Of a stretch of DNA of 64,000 nucleotides, positions 7,728 through 16,725 are shown piece by piece. The stretch spans positions 1 to 64,000 of the forward strand of contig NZ_JAGFNS010000038.1 in the NCBI RefSeq assembly GCF_017592555.1, given 5' to 3'. The stretch comes from Actinoplanes flavus. GTDB lineage: Bacteria > Actinomycetota > Actinomycetes > Mycobacteriales > Micromonosporaceae. A program made the translations under genes and the position numbers. Each line of letters begins with the position of its first letter. Position 1 is the first letter of the stretch. The notes beneath the pieces were generated by a model that did not search any database, was not told the origin of the DNA, and saw only the letters and a list, made by a program, of their open reading frames with translations.

Positions 7728-9074
7728 ATGCTCAACCGTCGCCTGATAGCGGTCACAACCGCGATCGTGGCCGTCCTCGCGGTCGGCGCCTGCTCTTCGG
7801 CCTCGGAGCCGTCCCCCGCCTCCGCCGGCGCACCCGCGACCGCGTCGGCCGCGCCCTCCGCGCCGGCCGCCTCCGCATCCGCACCCTCGGCCGTCCCGAG
7901 CGCCACGGTGAAGACCGCCGGCGCCTGCGCCCGGAAGGTCTCCGCCCGGCCGGTCGCCACCGTCACGACGGTCAGGCTGCCCGCCAAGGTGGTCGGTTAC
8001 GGCGGCGAGGGCGACACCGAGAAGCTGCCGATGGCCGTCGCGGCCCGCCCCGACGGCGGCTCCTGGCTCGCCTGGCTCGGCACCGACGGCCGGGTCCACC
8101 TCGGCCGCCTCGGCTGCGACGACCGGCTGACCGGCGCCACCACCAGCTTCACCGGCATCGACCTCCAGGACGTCCAGGCCGACGCGAACGGCGGGGTCAT
8201 CCTGCTCACCCGTAAGGGAACCTGCGGCAGCGGCCCGCTCTGCGGCGGCGAGTCCAGCCCGTGCAACACCATGCACATGATCCGCTTCGACGACGACGGC
8301 AAGCTGGTCTGGGAACGCCAGGTCACCAACCTGACCGGCGGCCGCACCGGGTACGACGACGGCGCCCGCTTCATCTGGTGGTACCAGCACCACGGCCGCC
8401 TCGCCACCAACGGCTCCGACTACGCCGCCTACTTCGGGGTGGCGATCACCGTCCGGAACGGCGACTGCGTCGACGTGCACGAGGGCGACCGGATGCAGGT
8501 GGTCGACAAGGCCGGCAAGCTGGTCAGCGGGCACCGGGACGCCTTCGAGGTCGGGTGCAGCCACGCCTGGACGTCACGGATCGTCTGGGACCCGCGTACC
8601 CGGCGGTTCGTCACCGTCTGCGCCACCGACAACGCCTGCCGGATCGCCCGGCCCGACCCATACCGCACGGTGGCCGCCGGCACCTGCGACGGCACCCTCT
8701 TCGGCGGCGACCTGGTCCTCGCCAGGTCCAAGGGCTACTGGACCGCGTGGAGCCAGGGCGGCGGCGTCCGTCTCGAGAAGTTCACCACCGGAAAGTCCAC
8801 GAGCACCGTCCGGACCGGGATCTCGTCGGCCCACCCGCACCTGGTCTCCTACGGCCCGAACCGGATGCTCCTCTCCTGGCAGTCCGGCTCGTCGATGGCC
8901 GCGCAGGTCTACGACGCCGGGACCGGCAAGCCGGTCGGCGGCCGCCTGTCGATCGCCGTGAAGGACCACGCCTACCAGGCCTTCAAGGCGTACGGCGACG
9001 GCAGCGCCGCCTACCCGGCCGCCGGCGGCTCCAGCGGCACGATCAGGATCGCCCGGGTGCTTCCCCAGGCCTGA
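7728..9074 (+). CDS. Putative lipoprotein, possible beta-propeller
   Basis: A 448-residue exported protein. The signal peptide ends in lipobox VGAC with Cys22, followed by an Ala/Ser/Pro-rich linker to about residue 62. The remainder has repeated strand patterns ending in G-x-V or W (GGSWLAWLGTDGRVHLGRLGC; SKGYWTAWSQGGGVRLEKF; NRMLLSWQSGSSMAAQVYD) that suggest a propeller of WD/PQQ type. Several Cys could form disulfides outside the cell. AGGAAAAGGA precedes ATG 7728. No family was recognised; a surface-anchored binding or sensing role is only a guess. Confidence 0.75.
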   Translation: MLNRRLIAVTTAIVAVLAVGACSSASEPSPASAGAPATASAAPSAPAASASAPSAVPSATVKTAGACARKVSARPVATVTTVRLPAKVVGYGGEGDTEKLPMAVAARPDGGSWLAWLGTDGRVHLGRLGCDDRLTGATTSFTGIDLQDVQADANGGVILLTRKGTCGSGPLCGGESSPCNTMHMIRFDDDGKLVWERQVTNLTGGRTGYDDGARFIWWYQHHGRLATNGSDYAAYFGVAITVRNGDCVDVHEGDRMQVVDKAGKLVSGHRDAFEVGCSHAWTSRIVWDPRTRRFVTVCATDNACRIARPDPYRTVAAGTCDGTLFGGDLVLARSKGYWTAWSQGGGVRLEKFTTGKSTSTVRTGISSAHPHLVSYGPNRMLLSWQSGSSMAAQVYDAGTGKPVGGRLSIAVKDHAYQAFKAYGDGSAAYPAAGGSSGTIRIARVLPQA

Positions 9075-9097
9075 GACGGCCGCCGGAGCCGGCCGGT

Positions 9098-9847
9098 TCA
9101 GAAGCGGGTCAGAGTCAGCCAGCGGTCGAGCAGGTCGCGGTCGCCGTCGATCCCAGCCGGGGTGGGCGGGCGGCGGCGGTTGAGGACGAGCAGCAGTTCG
9201 GCGACCGGGGCACGGCAGGTCACGTCGGCGGGCGCCTCGGCGGCACGCCAGACGATGCCGGACGGGACCAGGGAGACGTGCCAGCGATCGGTGGTGTCGG
9301 TGGCGCTGAACAGCAGCGACTCGCCGCCGCCGGTCAACTGCCGCCACCGGGCGTCGCTGCTCGCCAGGCCGGTCGCCGCCGCGAAGACGAGCAGCAGGTC
9401 GGCTATCCCGTCGGCGGCCAGATCGGGCGCCACCTCGCCGGACGGCTCGGCGTCGAACCGGTGGACGATGCCGTCGTGCAGCATCCGGCGGAGCCAGAAG
9501 CCGGCGGTCTGGTGTGCGGGAAGGAAGGTCCACGCCGGGCTGTCGAAGCCGCGCTCCCGGACGGCGCCGGTGAGCCGCCGGGCACCGGTGTCGAGCCACT
9601 CGCCCCAGGCCGCCTGATCCGCCGGCGCCTCCTCCAGCCGGTAGGGCACCGGCTGGGTCGCGGCCCGCTCGATGACGCCGGCCGCGTACCGATGGCCGGT
9701 GCCGACGTGGGTGACCAGGTCACGCACCGTCCAGTCGGGGCAGGTGGGCACCACGGCCGTGGGCTCCCGCCGGCACGCCGCGGTGGCGAGTCTTGCGGCC
9801 TCGGCCGGTAGTTCGGACGCGTATCGCTCTGGTGACAGCCAATCCAT
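9098..9847 (-). CDS. Maleylpyruvate isomerase family (mycothiol-dependent) protein
   Basis: A 249-residue protein of the TIGR03083 type. The N-terminal DinB-like helical bundle has the signature VVPTCPDWTVRDLVTHVGTGHRYA, with the conserved His of the metal site. A C-terminal sterol-carrier-like domain follows (ATDTTDRWHVSLVPSGIVWR...APADVTCRAPVAELLLVLNRR). Members use mycothiol or act as thiol-dependent transferases; this one's substrate is unknown. ATG 9847 lies six bases after a TACGGT -10 box, which supports a leaderless start. It faces the lipoprotein gene convergently. Confidence 0.8.
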   Translation of the reverse strand: MDWLSPERYASELPAEAARLATAACRREPTAVVPTCPDWTVRDLVTHVGTGHRYAAGVIERAATQPVPYRLEEAPADQAAWGEWLDTGARRLTGAVRERGFDSPAWTFLPAHQTAGFWLRRMLHDGIVHRFDAEPSGEVAPDLAADGIADLLLVFAAATGLASSDARWRQLTGGGESLLFSATDTTDRWHVSLVPSGIVWRAAEAPADVTCRAPVAELLLVLNRRRPPTPAGIDGDRDLLDRWLTLTRF

Positions 9848-9859
9848 GCACCGACCGTA
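9848..9859 (-). promoter_or_regulatory. -10 box for leaderless maleylpyruvate-isomerase-type gene
   Basis: On the minus strand TACGGT (9854-9859) is followed by six bases and ATG 9847, with no Shine-Dalgarno sequence between. Confidence 0.55.
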
Positions 9860-9882
9860 CCCATCGCCGTCGATGGGGACGG

Positions 9883-9912
9883 ACGGCCCGCACGCGCCGG
9901 CGTGCGGGCCGT
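9883..9912 (-). terminator. Strong hairpin after ctaD
   Basis: Perfect 13-bp stem (9883-9895 and 9900-9912) with loop GCCG, five bases beyond the ctaD stop. It is the strongest hairpin noticed in the window and would end the ctaD transcript before the next minus-strand gene. Confidence 0.75.
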
Positions 9913-9917
9913 GACGC

Positions 9918-11675
9918 TCAGCGGTCCCGGTCGGAGGCGATGTCCTCGGAGTAGGTCGCGCCGCCGTCGGACTCCTTGTGGAGCGGGCGGGCGCCGCCCT
10001 CGGGCGGGCCGGCCAGGGACTGCTCACCGGCTGCCAGGTGCGGGAACTTCAGGTCGAAGGCGGGCCGCTCGGAGCGGATCCGCGGCATCCGGTCGAAGTT
10101 GCGCAGCGGCGGCGGGGTGGTGGTGGCCCACTCGAGTGAGTTGCCGTGGCCCCAGGGGTCGTCGGCGGTGGCCACCTTGCCGATCTTGTACGACTTCCAC
10201 ACGTTGTAGACGAACGGCAGCGTGGCGATGCCCAGGATGAAGGAGAAGATCGTGGAGAAGGTGTTGAGGAAGGTGAACCCGTCGGTCGGCAGGTAGTCGG
10301 CGTACCGCCGGGGCATGCCCTGGGTGCCGAGCCAGTGCTGCACCAGGAACGTGCCGTGGAAGCCGATCATCGTGAGCCAGAAGTGCACCTTGGCGAGGCG
10401 TTCGTCGAGCATCCGGCCGAACATCTTCGGGAACCAGAAATAGATGCCGGCGAACACCGCGAACACGATCGTGCCGAAGAGCACGTAGTGGAAGTGGGCG
10501 ATCACGAAGTACGAGTCGGAGACGTGGAAGTCGATCGGCGGCGAGGCGAGCAGGACGCCGGACAGGCCACCGAACAGGAACGTCACCATGAAGCCGATCG
10601 CCCAGAGCATCGGCGACTCGAAGCTGATCTGGCCGCGCCACATGGTGCCGATCCAGACGAAGAACTTCATGCCGGTCGGCACCGCGATGAAGAAGCTCAG
10701 CAGGCTGAAGAACGGCAGCAGCACCTGGCCGGTGGCGAACATGTGGTGTGCCCACACCGACATCGACAGCGCGCCGATCAGCAGGGTCGCCGCGACCAGG
10801 CCCTTGTAGCCGAACACCGGCTTGCGGCTGAACACCGGGACGACCTCGGTGATGATGCCGAAGAACGGCAGCGCGATGACGTACACCTCGGGATGCCCGA
10901 AGAACCAGAACAGGTGCTGCCAGAGCATCGGCCCGCCGGTCTCCACGTCGAAGACGTGGGCGCCGAGCACGCGGTCGGCGGCCAGGGCGAACAGCGCGGC
11001 CGCCAGGAACGGGAAGATCAGGATCACGAGCAGGCTGGTGACCAGCATGTTCCAGGTGAGGATCGGCATCCGGAACATGGTCATGCCGGGCGCGCGCAGG
11101 GTCAGGATCGTGGTGATCAGGTTGACCGCGCCCAGGATGGAGCCGAGACCACCGATCGCCAGGCCGACCACCCAGGCGTTGCCGCCGATGCCCGGCGAGT
11201 GCAGCGAGTCGCTCAGCGGCGTGTACGCGAACCAGCCGAAGTCCGCCGCCCCGCTGGGGGTGAGGAACCCGCTCATGGCGGTCAGCGTGCCGAACAGGTA
11301 CAGCCAGTAGGCGAAGGCGTTCAGCCGCGGGAACGCCACGTCCGGCGCTCCGATCTGGATCGGCACCACGTAGTTCGCGAAGGCGAACACGATCGGGGTG
11401 GCGAAGAACAGCAGCATGGCCGTGCCGTGCATGGTGAACAGCTGGTTGAACTGCTCCGGCGACAGGATCTGCATGCCGGGTTTGGCCAGCTCGGCGCGCA
11501 TCAGCAGGGCCATCAGCCCGCCGACCATGTAGAACACGATCGACGTGATCATGTACATGATCCCGATCTGTTTCGCGTCCGTGGTCCGCAGGATCCGGGC
11601 CAGCGCGGTGCCTCTCACCTGCCGGCGAACCGGTTGAGGCCGGATCGGCACCGGCCTCGGGGCGACGGTAGTCAT
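9918..11675 (-). CDS. ctaD: Cytochrome c oxidase subunit I
   Basis: A 585-residue membrane protein, the catalytic subunit of the aa3-type terminal oxidase, with about twelve membrane helices. Ligands are visible: TMHGTAMLLFFATP (low-spin heme a), GHPEVYVIALP (CuB His with the cross-linked Tyr), VWAHHMFATG (two CuB His) and VIAHFHYVLFGT (heme a3 and heme a His). The C-terminal tail of about 55 residues is hydrophilic, as in actinobacterial CtaD. GAGGAG precedes ATG 11675. Subunits II, III and IV are not adjacent, which is usual for actinobacteria, where ctaD often stands apart from ctaC/ctaE. Confidence 0.96.
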   Translation of the reverse strand: MTTVAPRPVPIRPQPVRRQVRGTALARILRTTDAKQIGIMYMITSIVFYMVGGLMALLMRAELAKPGMQILSPEQFNQLFTMHGTAMLLFFATPIVFAFANYVVPIQIGAPDVAFPRLNAFAYWLYLFGTLTAMSGFLTPSGAADFGWFAYTPLSDSLHSPGIGGNAWVVGLAIGGLGSILGAVNLITTILTLRAPGMTMFRMPILTWNMLVTSLLVILIFPFLAAALFALAADRVLGAHVFDVETGGPMLWQHLFWFFGHPEVYVIALPFFGIITEVVPVFSRKPVFGYKGLVAATLLIGALSMSVWAHHMFATGQVLLPFFSLLSFFIAVPTGMKFFVWIGTMWRGQISFESPMLWAIGFMVTFLFGGLSGVLLASPPIDFHVSDSYFVIAHFHYVLFGTIVFAVFAGIYFWFPKMFGRMLDERLAKVHFWLTMIGFHGTFLVQHWLGTQGMPRRYADYLPTDGFTFLNTFSTIFSFILGIATLPFVYNVWKSYKIGKVATADDPWGHGNSLEWATTTPPPLRNFDRMPRIRSERPAFDLKFPHLAAGEQSLAGPPEGGARPLHKESDGGATYSEDIASDRDR

Positions 11676-11778
11676 GCACGCTCCTCACCTGCGCACGCGG
11701 CTTTTCCTACCTCCCTTTTATAGGCGCGATCAGTCTTAATTAGCCCCGGATCCGAACAAGAGCGGCATTTCGGTGAGA

Positions 11779-12525
11779 TCAGGCGGTGATCAGCGTCCAA
11801 TCGGAGTATTTTGGGGCCCGGTCGTCGCCGGAGGAGCGCCCCCGCAGCCGCCGCCCGATCCACGGCAGCACGTGCTCGCCGTAGTAGCGCGCCTCGGTGA
11901 GCAGCCGGAACGCGGGCGCCGGCCCCGGGTCGAGCACGTGCGGCGGCACCGGCTGCCCCAGCGCGGCCAGAATCAGCGAGGCGACCCGGCGGTGCCCGGC
12001 CGCGTTGAGGTGCAGCCGGTCGGCCGACCAGTAGACCCGGCGGCGCAGCTCCCGGTCGCGGAAGCAGTCGACGAAGGTGACCCCGTCCAGCGGCATCAGC
12101 GCCTCGACGGCCGCGGTGAGCTGCTCGCCGCGCTGCCGGAAGGTGCTGCCGAACGGCAGGTGGTCGGACGGGTCGGCGCCGCTCAGCAGCAGCAGCGGCA
12201 CGCCGGCCTCCGAGCAGCGCCGGACGGCCTGCTTGGTGAGGTCGATCAGGCGCTCCACCGAGGCGCCCCGGCGCAGCATGTCGTTGCCGCCGCCGTTGAA
12301 GGACACCAGCGTCGGCGCGGGGGACAGGGCCAGGGCGGCCTCCAGCTGATCCCGGACGATCGGCTCCAGGAGGCGGCCGCGAATGGCGAGGTTCGCATAC
12401 TCCACCGGACCGTCGGCGGCCAGACCGGCGGCGACCAGGTCGGCCCAGCCGCGCTCGGTGCCGTCCGGAAGCGTGTCACCGAGGCCCTCGGTGAAGCTGT
12501 CGCCGATCGCTACGTAGCGCTTCAT
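11779..12525 (-). CDS. SGNH/GDSL hydrolase
   Basis: A 248-residue cytoplasmic esterase-type protein; no signal peptide is present. It has block I GDSFTEG (nucleophile Ser10), block II with the NLAIRGR turn, block III FNGGGNDM, and block V DRLHLNAAGH (Asp/His). About 50 C-terminal residues beyond block V include PPHVLDPGP. GGGAGAAG lies upstream of ATG 12525. The substrate is probably an acyl ester of a lipid or carbohydrate, but this cannot be read from sequence. Confidence 0.9.
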   Translation of the reverse strand: MKRYVAIGDSFTEGLGDTLPDGTERGWADLVAAGLAADGPVEYANLAIRGRLLEPIVRDQLEAALALSPAPTLVSFNGGGNDMLRRGASVERLIDLTKQAVRRCSEAGVPLLLLSGADPSDHLPFGSTFRQRGEQLTAAVEALMPLDGVTFVDCFRDRELRRRVYWSADRLHLNAAGHRRVASLILAALGQPVPPHVLDPGPAPAFRLLTEARYYGEHVLPWIGRRLRGRSSGDDRAPKYSDWTLITA

Positions 12526-12705
12526 GTGTCTTCTCCCGTGCCGTGGAACGGACCGACGCTATCCGATCGCCGGGCCGCTCCACGAGCCGTCCGGGAGCGA
12601 GGAGAATCACGGCCCGCCGACGCTGAGGTACCGCGTCTCCTGGAACGCGCGCGGGACTCCACGATCTTTCTCAGGCCCGGCGGCCGCCTGCCGATTCACA
12701 GCGTC

Positions 12706-13902
12706 ATGAATCGCGTTGTCAGCACTCGCCGGGACGGCCGCTGGTTCGGTACGGGGCACAGCACGCTCACCGACCCGGGCGCCGCGGGAGCCGAGGCGGC
12801 CACGACCGCGATCACCGGAACCGACCCGGTGGTGGTGTTCGTGTTCTGCTCGGTCGGCCACCACACGGCCGCGATGCTCGACGCGGTCCGGGAGCGGGTC
12901 GCCGCGGACACCGTGATCGTCGGATGCAGCACCTCGGGACAGCTGAGCGCCGGCGCCACCAGCAAGGACGGTGTGGTCGTGGCGGCCTGGGGCGGGACCG
13001 GTCTCGCCGTCCGTACCCATGTCTCCCGCGACATCGCGAACCGCCTGCGTGACGCCGGCGTCGAGGCCGCGTCGTGCCTCGGCGCGGTCGACCACCCGCA
13101 CCGGGCGCTGCTGATGCTCGGCGACGGCCTGACCGGCAACCAGGACGAGATCGTGCGCGGCGCGTTCTCGGTGGCCGGCGCGGCCGTCCCCCTGGTCGGC
13201 GGCTGCGCCGGCGACCAGCTGACCTTCACCCGCACCTACCAGTTCCACGGCGGCCGCGACGGCGTGGAGATCCTGTCCGACGCGCTGGTCGGCGTCGCCA
13301 TCGGCTCCGACGCGCCGATCGGCGTGGGCATCGCCCACGGCTGGCGCAAGACCGGCTCGGCGATGATCGTCACCCGCAGCCAGGGCGGCCGGGTCCAGGA
13401 GCTGGACGGCGAACCGGCGCTCGACGTGCTGCTGCGGCTGCTCGGCCTGGACGAGTCGGTCCTCGACGACCCGGACGCGTTCCGGCAGGCGACGTTCCCG
13501 CACCCGCTGGGCCTGTCCCGGCGCAGCGGCGAGGACATCCGGGTGATCCACGACGGCGACCGGTCGGACCGTTCCGTGATCTGCCTGGCCGACGTGCCGG
13601 AGGGCGCGCTCGCCTGGATCATGGAGACCGGGCCGGGGGAGCTCGCCGCCGCGGCCGGACAGTCCGGCCGGCAGGCGCTGGACATGCTGGCCGGCAGCCC
13701 GGCCCTGGGCAGCCTGATCTTCGACTGTTCGGCCCGCCGGCTCACCCTCGGCGACGACGGCGTCGAACGCGAGAACGACGGACTGCTCACGGCGATGCCG
13801 GACGTCCCGTTCGCCGGGTTCTACACCAACGGAGAGTTCGCCCGGGTCCGCGGCGCCCTCGGCATGCACCACTTCACCGTGGTCACGCTGGCGCTGGCCT
13901 GA
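12706..13902 (+). CDS. FIST domain sensory protein
   Basis: A 398-residue protein with FIST N (about 30-220) and FIST C (about 225-375) domains. Markers are VVVFVFCSVGHHTAAMLDAV, IVGCSTSGQLS, PLVGGCAGDQLTF and a C-terminal FAGFYTNGEFARV. FIST proteins bind small ligands, possibly amino acids, and feed two-component or c-di-GMP systems. It is predicted cytoplasmic. Ten bases after its stop begins a GAF-GGDEF-EAL gene, so the two probably form a ligand-sensing c-di-GMP module. ATG 12706 was chosen by domain start; a longer upstream frame overlaps the divergent SGNH gene. Confidence 0.88.
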   Translation: MNRVVSTRRDGRWFGTGHSTLTDPGAAGAEAATTAITGTDPVVVFVFCSVGHHTAAMLDAVRERVAADTVIVGCSTSGQLSAGATSKDGVVVAAWGGTGLAVRTHVSRDIANRLRDAGVEAASCLGAVDHPHRALLMLGDGLTGNQDEIVRGAFSVAGAAVPLVGGCAGDQLTFTRTYQFHGGRDGVEILSDALVGVAIGSDAPIGVGIAHGWRKTGSAMIVTRSQGGRVQELDGEPALDVLLRLLGLDESVLDDPDAFRQATFPHPLGLSRRSGEDIRVIHDGDRSDRSVICLADVPEGALAWIMETGPGELAAAAGQSGRQALDMLAGSPALGSLIFDCSARRLTLGDDGVERENDGLLTAMPDVPFAGFYTNGEFARVRGALGMHHFTVVTLALA

Positions 13903-13911
13903 GGGGGGCTC

Positions 13912-15663
13912 GTGAACCACTGGTCCACCCATCAGCTCACCGAGTTCTTCGCGGCGGTCTGCGGGCCCCGCGACGAACAGGCCGCGATCACCGTGGCCGT
14001 GGAACGGGCCGCCGAGGTCCTGGAGGCCGAGGTCGCGGCGATGCTGACCGGCGACGGCGTCCAGATGGTCCGCGGTGTCGACCGGGACCTGCTGGAAAGC
14101 GCCCTGCCGGACGGCCCGTCACCCGGCGTCCTCGCCCTGCCCGGACTCGGCGAGCTGCACGTGAGCGTCGCCCGGTTCGGATCCGAGCCACGCGGGACGC
14201 TGCTGGTGGCCCGCGTCGGGGAGCCCCTCGCCCCGGAGGAACGGCAGCTGCTCCAGGCCATGGGCCAGACCCTGGACCTCGCGCTGCACAACATCGCCCT
14301 GCTCGCCGCGGAACGACGGCTGCGGGAGGAACGCGAGCGGGAGGCCGCCGAACGGCTGGCCCTCGTCGCGTCGCTGCGCGAGGCCCGCCACGACTCGCTG
14401 ACCGGACTGCCGACCCGGGTGCTGTTCCTGGAGATCCTCGGCGCGAAGCTGGACGAGGGCGGCCCGGTCAGCGTGCTCTTCATCGACCTGGACCGGTTCA
14501 AGGCGGTCAACGACAGTCTCGGCCACCGGGCCGGCGACGACCTGCTCGGGCACGTGGCCGGCCGGATCCGGGACTGCCTCGGCCCGGCCGGCGCCGGCGC
14601 CCGGCTCGGCGGCGACGAGTTCGCGGTGCTGCTCGGCGGCTCCACCACCGAGAACGCGGTGCCGGTGGCCTGGCGGATCATCGAGGCGCTGCGGCGGCCG
14701 TTCCGGATCGCCGGGCGTGACGTCTTCATCGGCGCCAGCATCGGCATCGCCACCGGAACCGCCGGCACCGACCCCGGTGAGCTGCTCGGCAACGCCGACG
14801 TGGCGATGTACAAGGCGAAGAAGGACGGCCCCGGCAAGGTCATCCTCTTCGAGCCGTGGATGCACGCCGAGGCGCTGGCCCAGCTCACCCTCGGCGGCGA
14901 GCTGCGGCGCGCCCTCGAACTCGACGAGTTCCGCCTGCTCTACCAGCCGCTGATCCGGATGGAGACCGGCGCCGCCACCGGTGTGGAGGCGCTGGTGCGC
15001 TGGTCGCGGCCGGGCCGCGGTTACGTGCCGCCGGCCGATTTCCTGCCGCTCGCCGAGGAGAACGGGCTGATCACCGACATCGGCCGGTGGGTGCTGCGGG
15101 CCGCCGGGCACCAGGCCGCGCGATGGCGGCGGACCATCCCCGAGATGACCCTGAACGTCAACGTCTCCGGGCGCCAGCTCACCGACCCGCGGTTCACCGG
15201 CGACGTGGAGAAGACCCTCGCCGAGTGCGGGCTGCCGGCCGCCGCGGTCACCCTCGAGCTCACCGAGTCGGTGCTGATGAGCGATCCGCGGACGGCCATC
15301 GCCTGCCTCGGCGATCTGCGCGACCTCGGGGTGGGCCTGGCCGTCGACGACTTCGGCACCGGCTACTCGTCACTGTCCTACCTGCAACGGCTGCCGGTCG
15401 ACGAGCTGAAGATCGACCGTACGTTCATCAGCCGCGCCGAACCCACGGCCGCCGATCTCGCGGTGATCCGTACGGTCGTCGAACTGGCCCGCACCCTCAA
15501 GCTGCGCACCGTCGTCGAGGGCGTCGAGACCGAGCAACAGCACCGGGCGATGCGGGCTCTGGGCTGCGACTACGGTCAGGGCTACCACCTGTGCCGCCCG
15601 CTGGAGCCGGAGAACGTCCCGGCCGCCTTCGCCGGTCCCCTGGCCATCCACCCGGGCGGATGA
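13912..15663 (+). CDS. GAF-GGDEF-EAL cyclic-di-GMP enzyme
   Basis: A 583-residue soluble protein. Residues 10-130 form a GAF-like sensor, 132-155 a charged helix that probably transmits the signal, 158-315 a GGDEF domain and 325-575 an EAL domain. The active-site motif GGDEF (233-237) is intact; no RxxD inhibitory site precedes it. The EAL domain keeps EAL (359-361), ELTES, DDFGTGYSSL and ELKID, so hydrolysis of c-di-GMP is also possible. The start is GTG 13912 behind GAGGGGGG. It follows the FIST gene by 10 bp in the same operon. Which activity dominates cannot be told from sequence. Confidence 0.93.
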   Translation: MNHWSTHQLTEFFAAVCGPRDEQAAITVAVERAAEVLEAEVAAMLTGDGVQMVRGVDRDLLESALPDGPSPGVLALPGLGELHVSVARFGSEPRGTLLVARVGEPLAPEERQLLQAMGQTLDLALHNIALLAAERRLREEREREAAERLALVASLREARHDSLTGLPTRVLFLEILGAKLDEGGPVSVLFIDLDRFKAVNDSLGHRAGDDLLGHVAGRIRDCLGPAGAGARLGGDEFAVLLGGSTTENAVPVAWRIIEALRRPFRIAGRDVFIGASIGIATGTAGTDPGELLGNADVAMYKAKKDGPGKVILFEPWMHAEALAQLTLGGELRRALELDEFRLLYQPLIRMETGAATGVEALVRWSRPGRGYVPPADFLPLAEENGLITDIGRWVLRAAGHQAARWRRTIPEMTLNVNVSGRQLTDPRFTGDVEKTLAECGLPAAAVTLELTESVLMSDPRTAIACLGDLRDLGVGLAVDDFGTGYSSLSYLQRLPVDELKIDRTFISRAEPTAADLAVIRTVVELARTLKLRTVVEGVETEQQHRAMRALGCDYGQGYHLCRPLEPENVPAAFAGPLAIHPGG

Positions 15664-15715
15664 CCGTCGTCGAGCGACACCACCGCGGGCGTCCGCCGGC
15701 CGATGGCCTCAGCGC

Positions 15716-16651
15716 TCACAGCGCCATCTCGGTCACCGGCCGTCCCGGCCGGGAGCGGCGCCGGTAGCGGCCCGGTGGGGTGCCGAAACGGCGCTTGAAG
15801 GCGGCCGCGAAAGCGAACTCGGAGCCGTAACCGACCCGGGCCGCGACCTCGCCGACCGTCGCGTCGGTGCCGCGCAGCAGGCCGGCGGCGACCGTCATCC
15901 GCCACCACGTCACATAGGTCATCGGCGGCTGCCCCAGCAGTTCGGTGAAGCGGCGGGCGAACGGCGCCCGGGACAGGCCCCCGCACGCCGCCAGGGTGGC
16001 GACCGTCCACTCCCGGGCGGGTTCGCGGTGGACGGCTCGCAGCGCGGCGGCCGTCACCGGGTCGGCCAGCCCGGCGGCCCAGCCCACCGGATGGTCGGCG
16101 GTCAACCAGGTCCGCAGCAGGTGCACCAGCATGGTGTCGAGCAGCGCCGGGATCAGCGCCGCGCTACCCGGCCCCGGAGCGGTCAGCTCGGACACCAACT
16201 GGTCCACCGTGGCGGCCAGGTGCGGGTGCCCGGCCGGGACGTGGATCAGCTCGGGCAGGTCCGCGACCAGGGGATGCGCCATCTCCGGGTCGAGTTCCCA
16301 GGCGCCGCACAGGGTCATCGTGGTGGCCTCGCCGGGTTCGCCGACGACCGCGTACCGGGGCAGGTGCTCGGCGTCGGCGGGGGAGCAGGGCGGCGTGGCC
16401 GGACGGGTGGCCGGCGGGTCGGCGAGGGTGTGGCCCTCGCCGTGTGGCCGGAACACGATGTCGCCCGGCCCCAGCGCCAGGGGGCCGGCGCCGTCGCGCC
16501 GCAGCGCGCACGTGCCGCGGAGCACCACGAGGAACCCCGCCGAGCCGGGGACCGCGGCGAACTCCTGCGCCCACGGCACCCGCCACGCGGTCAGCACGGA
16601 GCGGGCGCGGCCGGTCCGCATCACCGCCAGCACATCGCTCAGCACGTCCAC
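15716..16651 (-). CDS. AraC family regulator with cupin sensor domain
   Basis: A 311-residue regulator. An N-terminal AraC_binding_2/cupin domain (VDVLSDVLAVMRTGRARSVLTAWRV...GPGDIVFRPHGEGHTL) occupies about 1-185. Two helix-turn-helix motifs follow at about 205-305 (TVATLAACGGLSRAPFARRFTELLG and VGEVAARVGYGSEFAFAAAFKRRFGTPPGRYRRR). GTG 16651 (or 16654) is the family-like start. It is divergent from a zinc-free MDR oxidoreductase across 74 bp; in this family the adjacent divergent oxidoreductase is the usual target. Confidence 0.88.
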   Translation of the reverse strand: MDVLSDVLAVMRTGRARSVLTAWRVPWAQEFAAVPGSAGFLVVLRGTCALRRDGAGPLALGPGDIVFRPHGEGHTLADPPATRPATPPCSPADAEHLPRYAVVGEPGEATTMTLCGAWELDPEMAHPLVADLPELIHVPAGHPHLAATVDQLVSELTAPGPGSAALIPALLDTMLVHLLRTWLTADHPVGWAAGLADPVTAAALRAVHREPAREWTVATLAACGGLSRAPFARRFTELLGQPPMTYVTWWRMTVAAGLLRGTDATVGEVAARVGYGSEFAFAAAFKRRFGTPPGRYRRRSRPGRPVTEMAL

Positions 16652-16712
16652 CACGAGACGATCGCATAGAAAGACGAGACCGCAAAGCATTCATCGTCCT
16701 TGGCGGGATTCC

Positions 16713-16725
16713 TACGGTGGGTGCC
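16713..16725 (+). promoter_or_regulatory. -10 box for leaderless oxidoreductase gene
   Basis: TACGGT (16713-16718) is followed by seven bases and ATG 16726, with no Shine-Dalgarno sequence. Confidence 0.55.
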
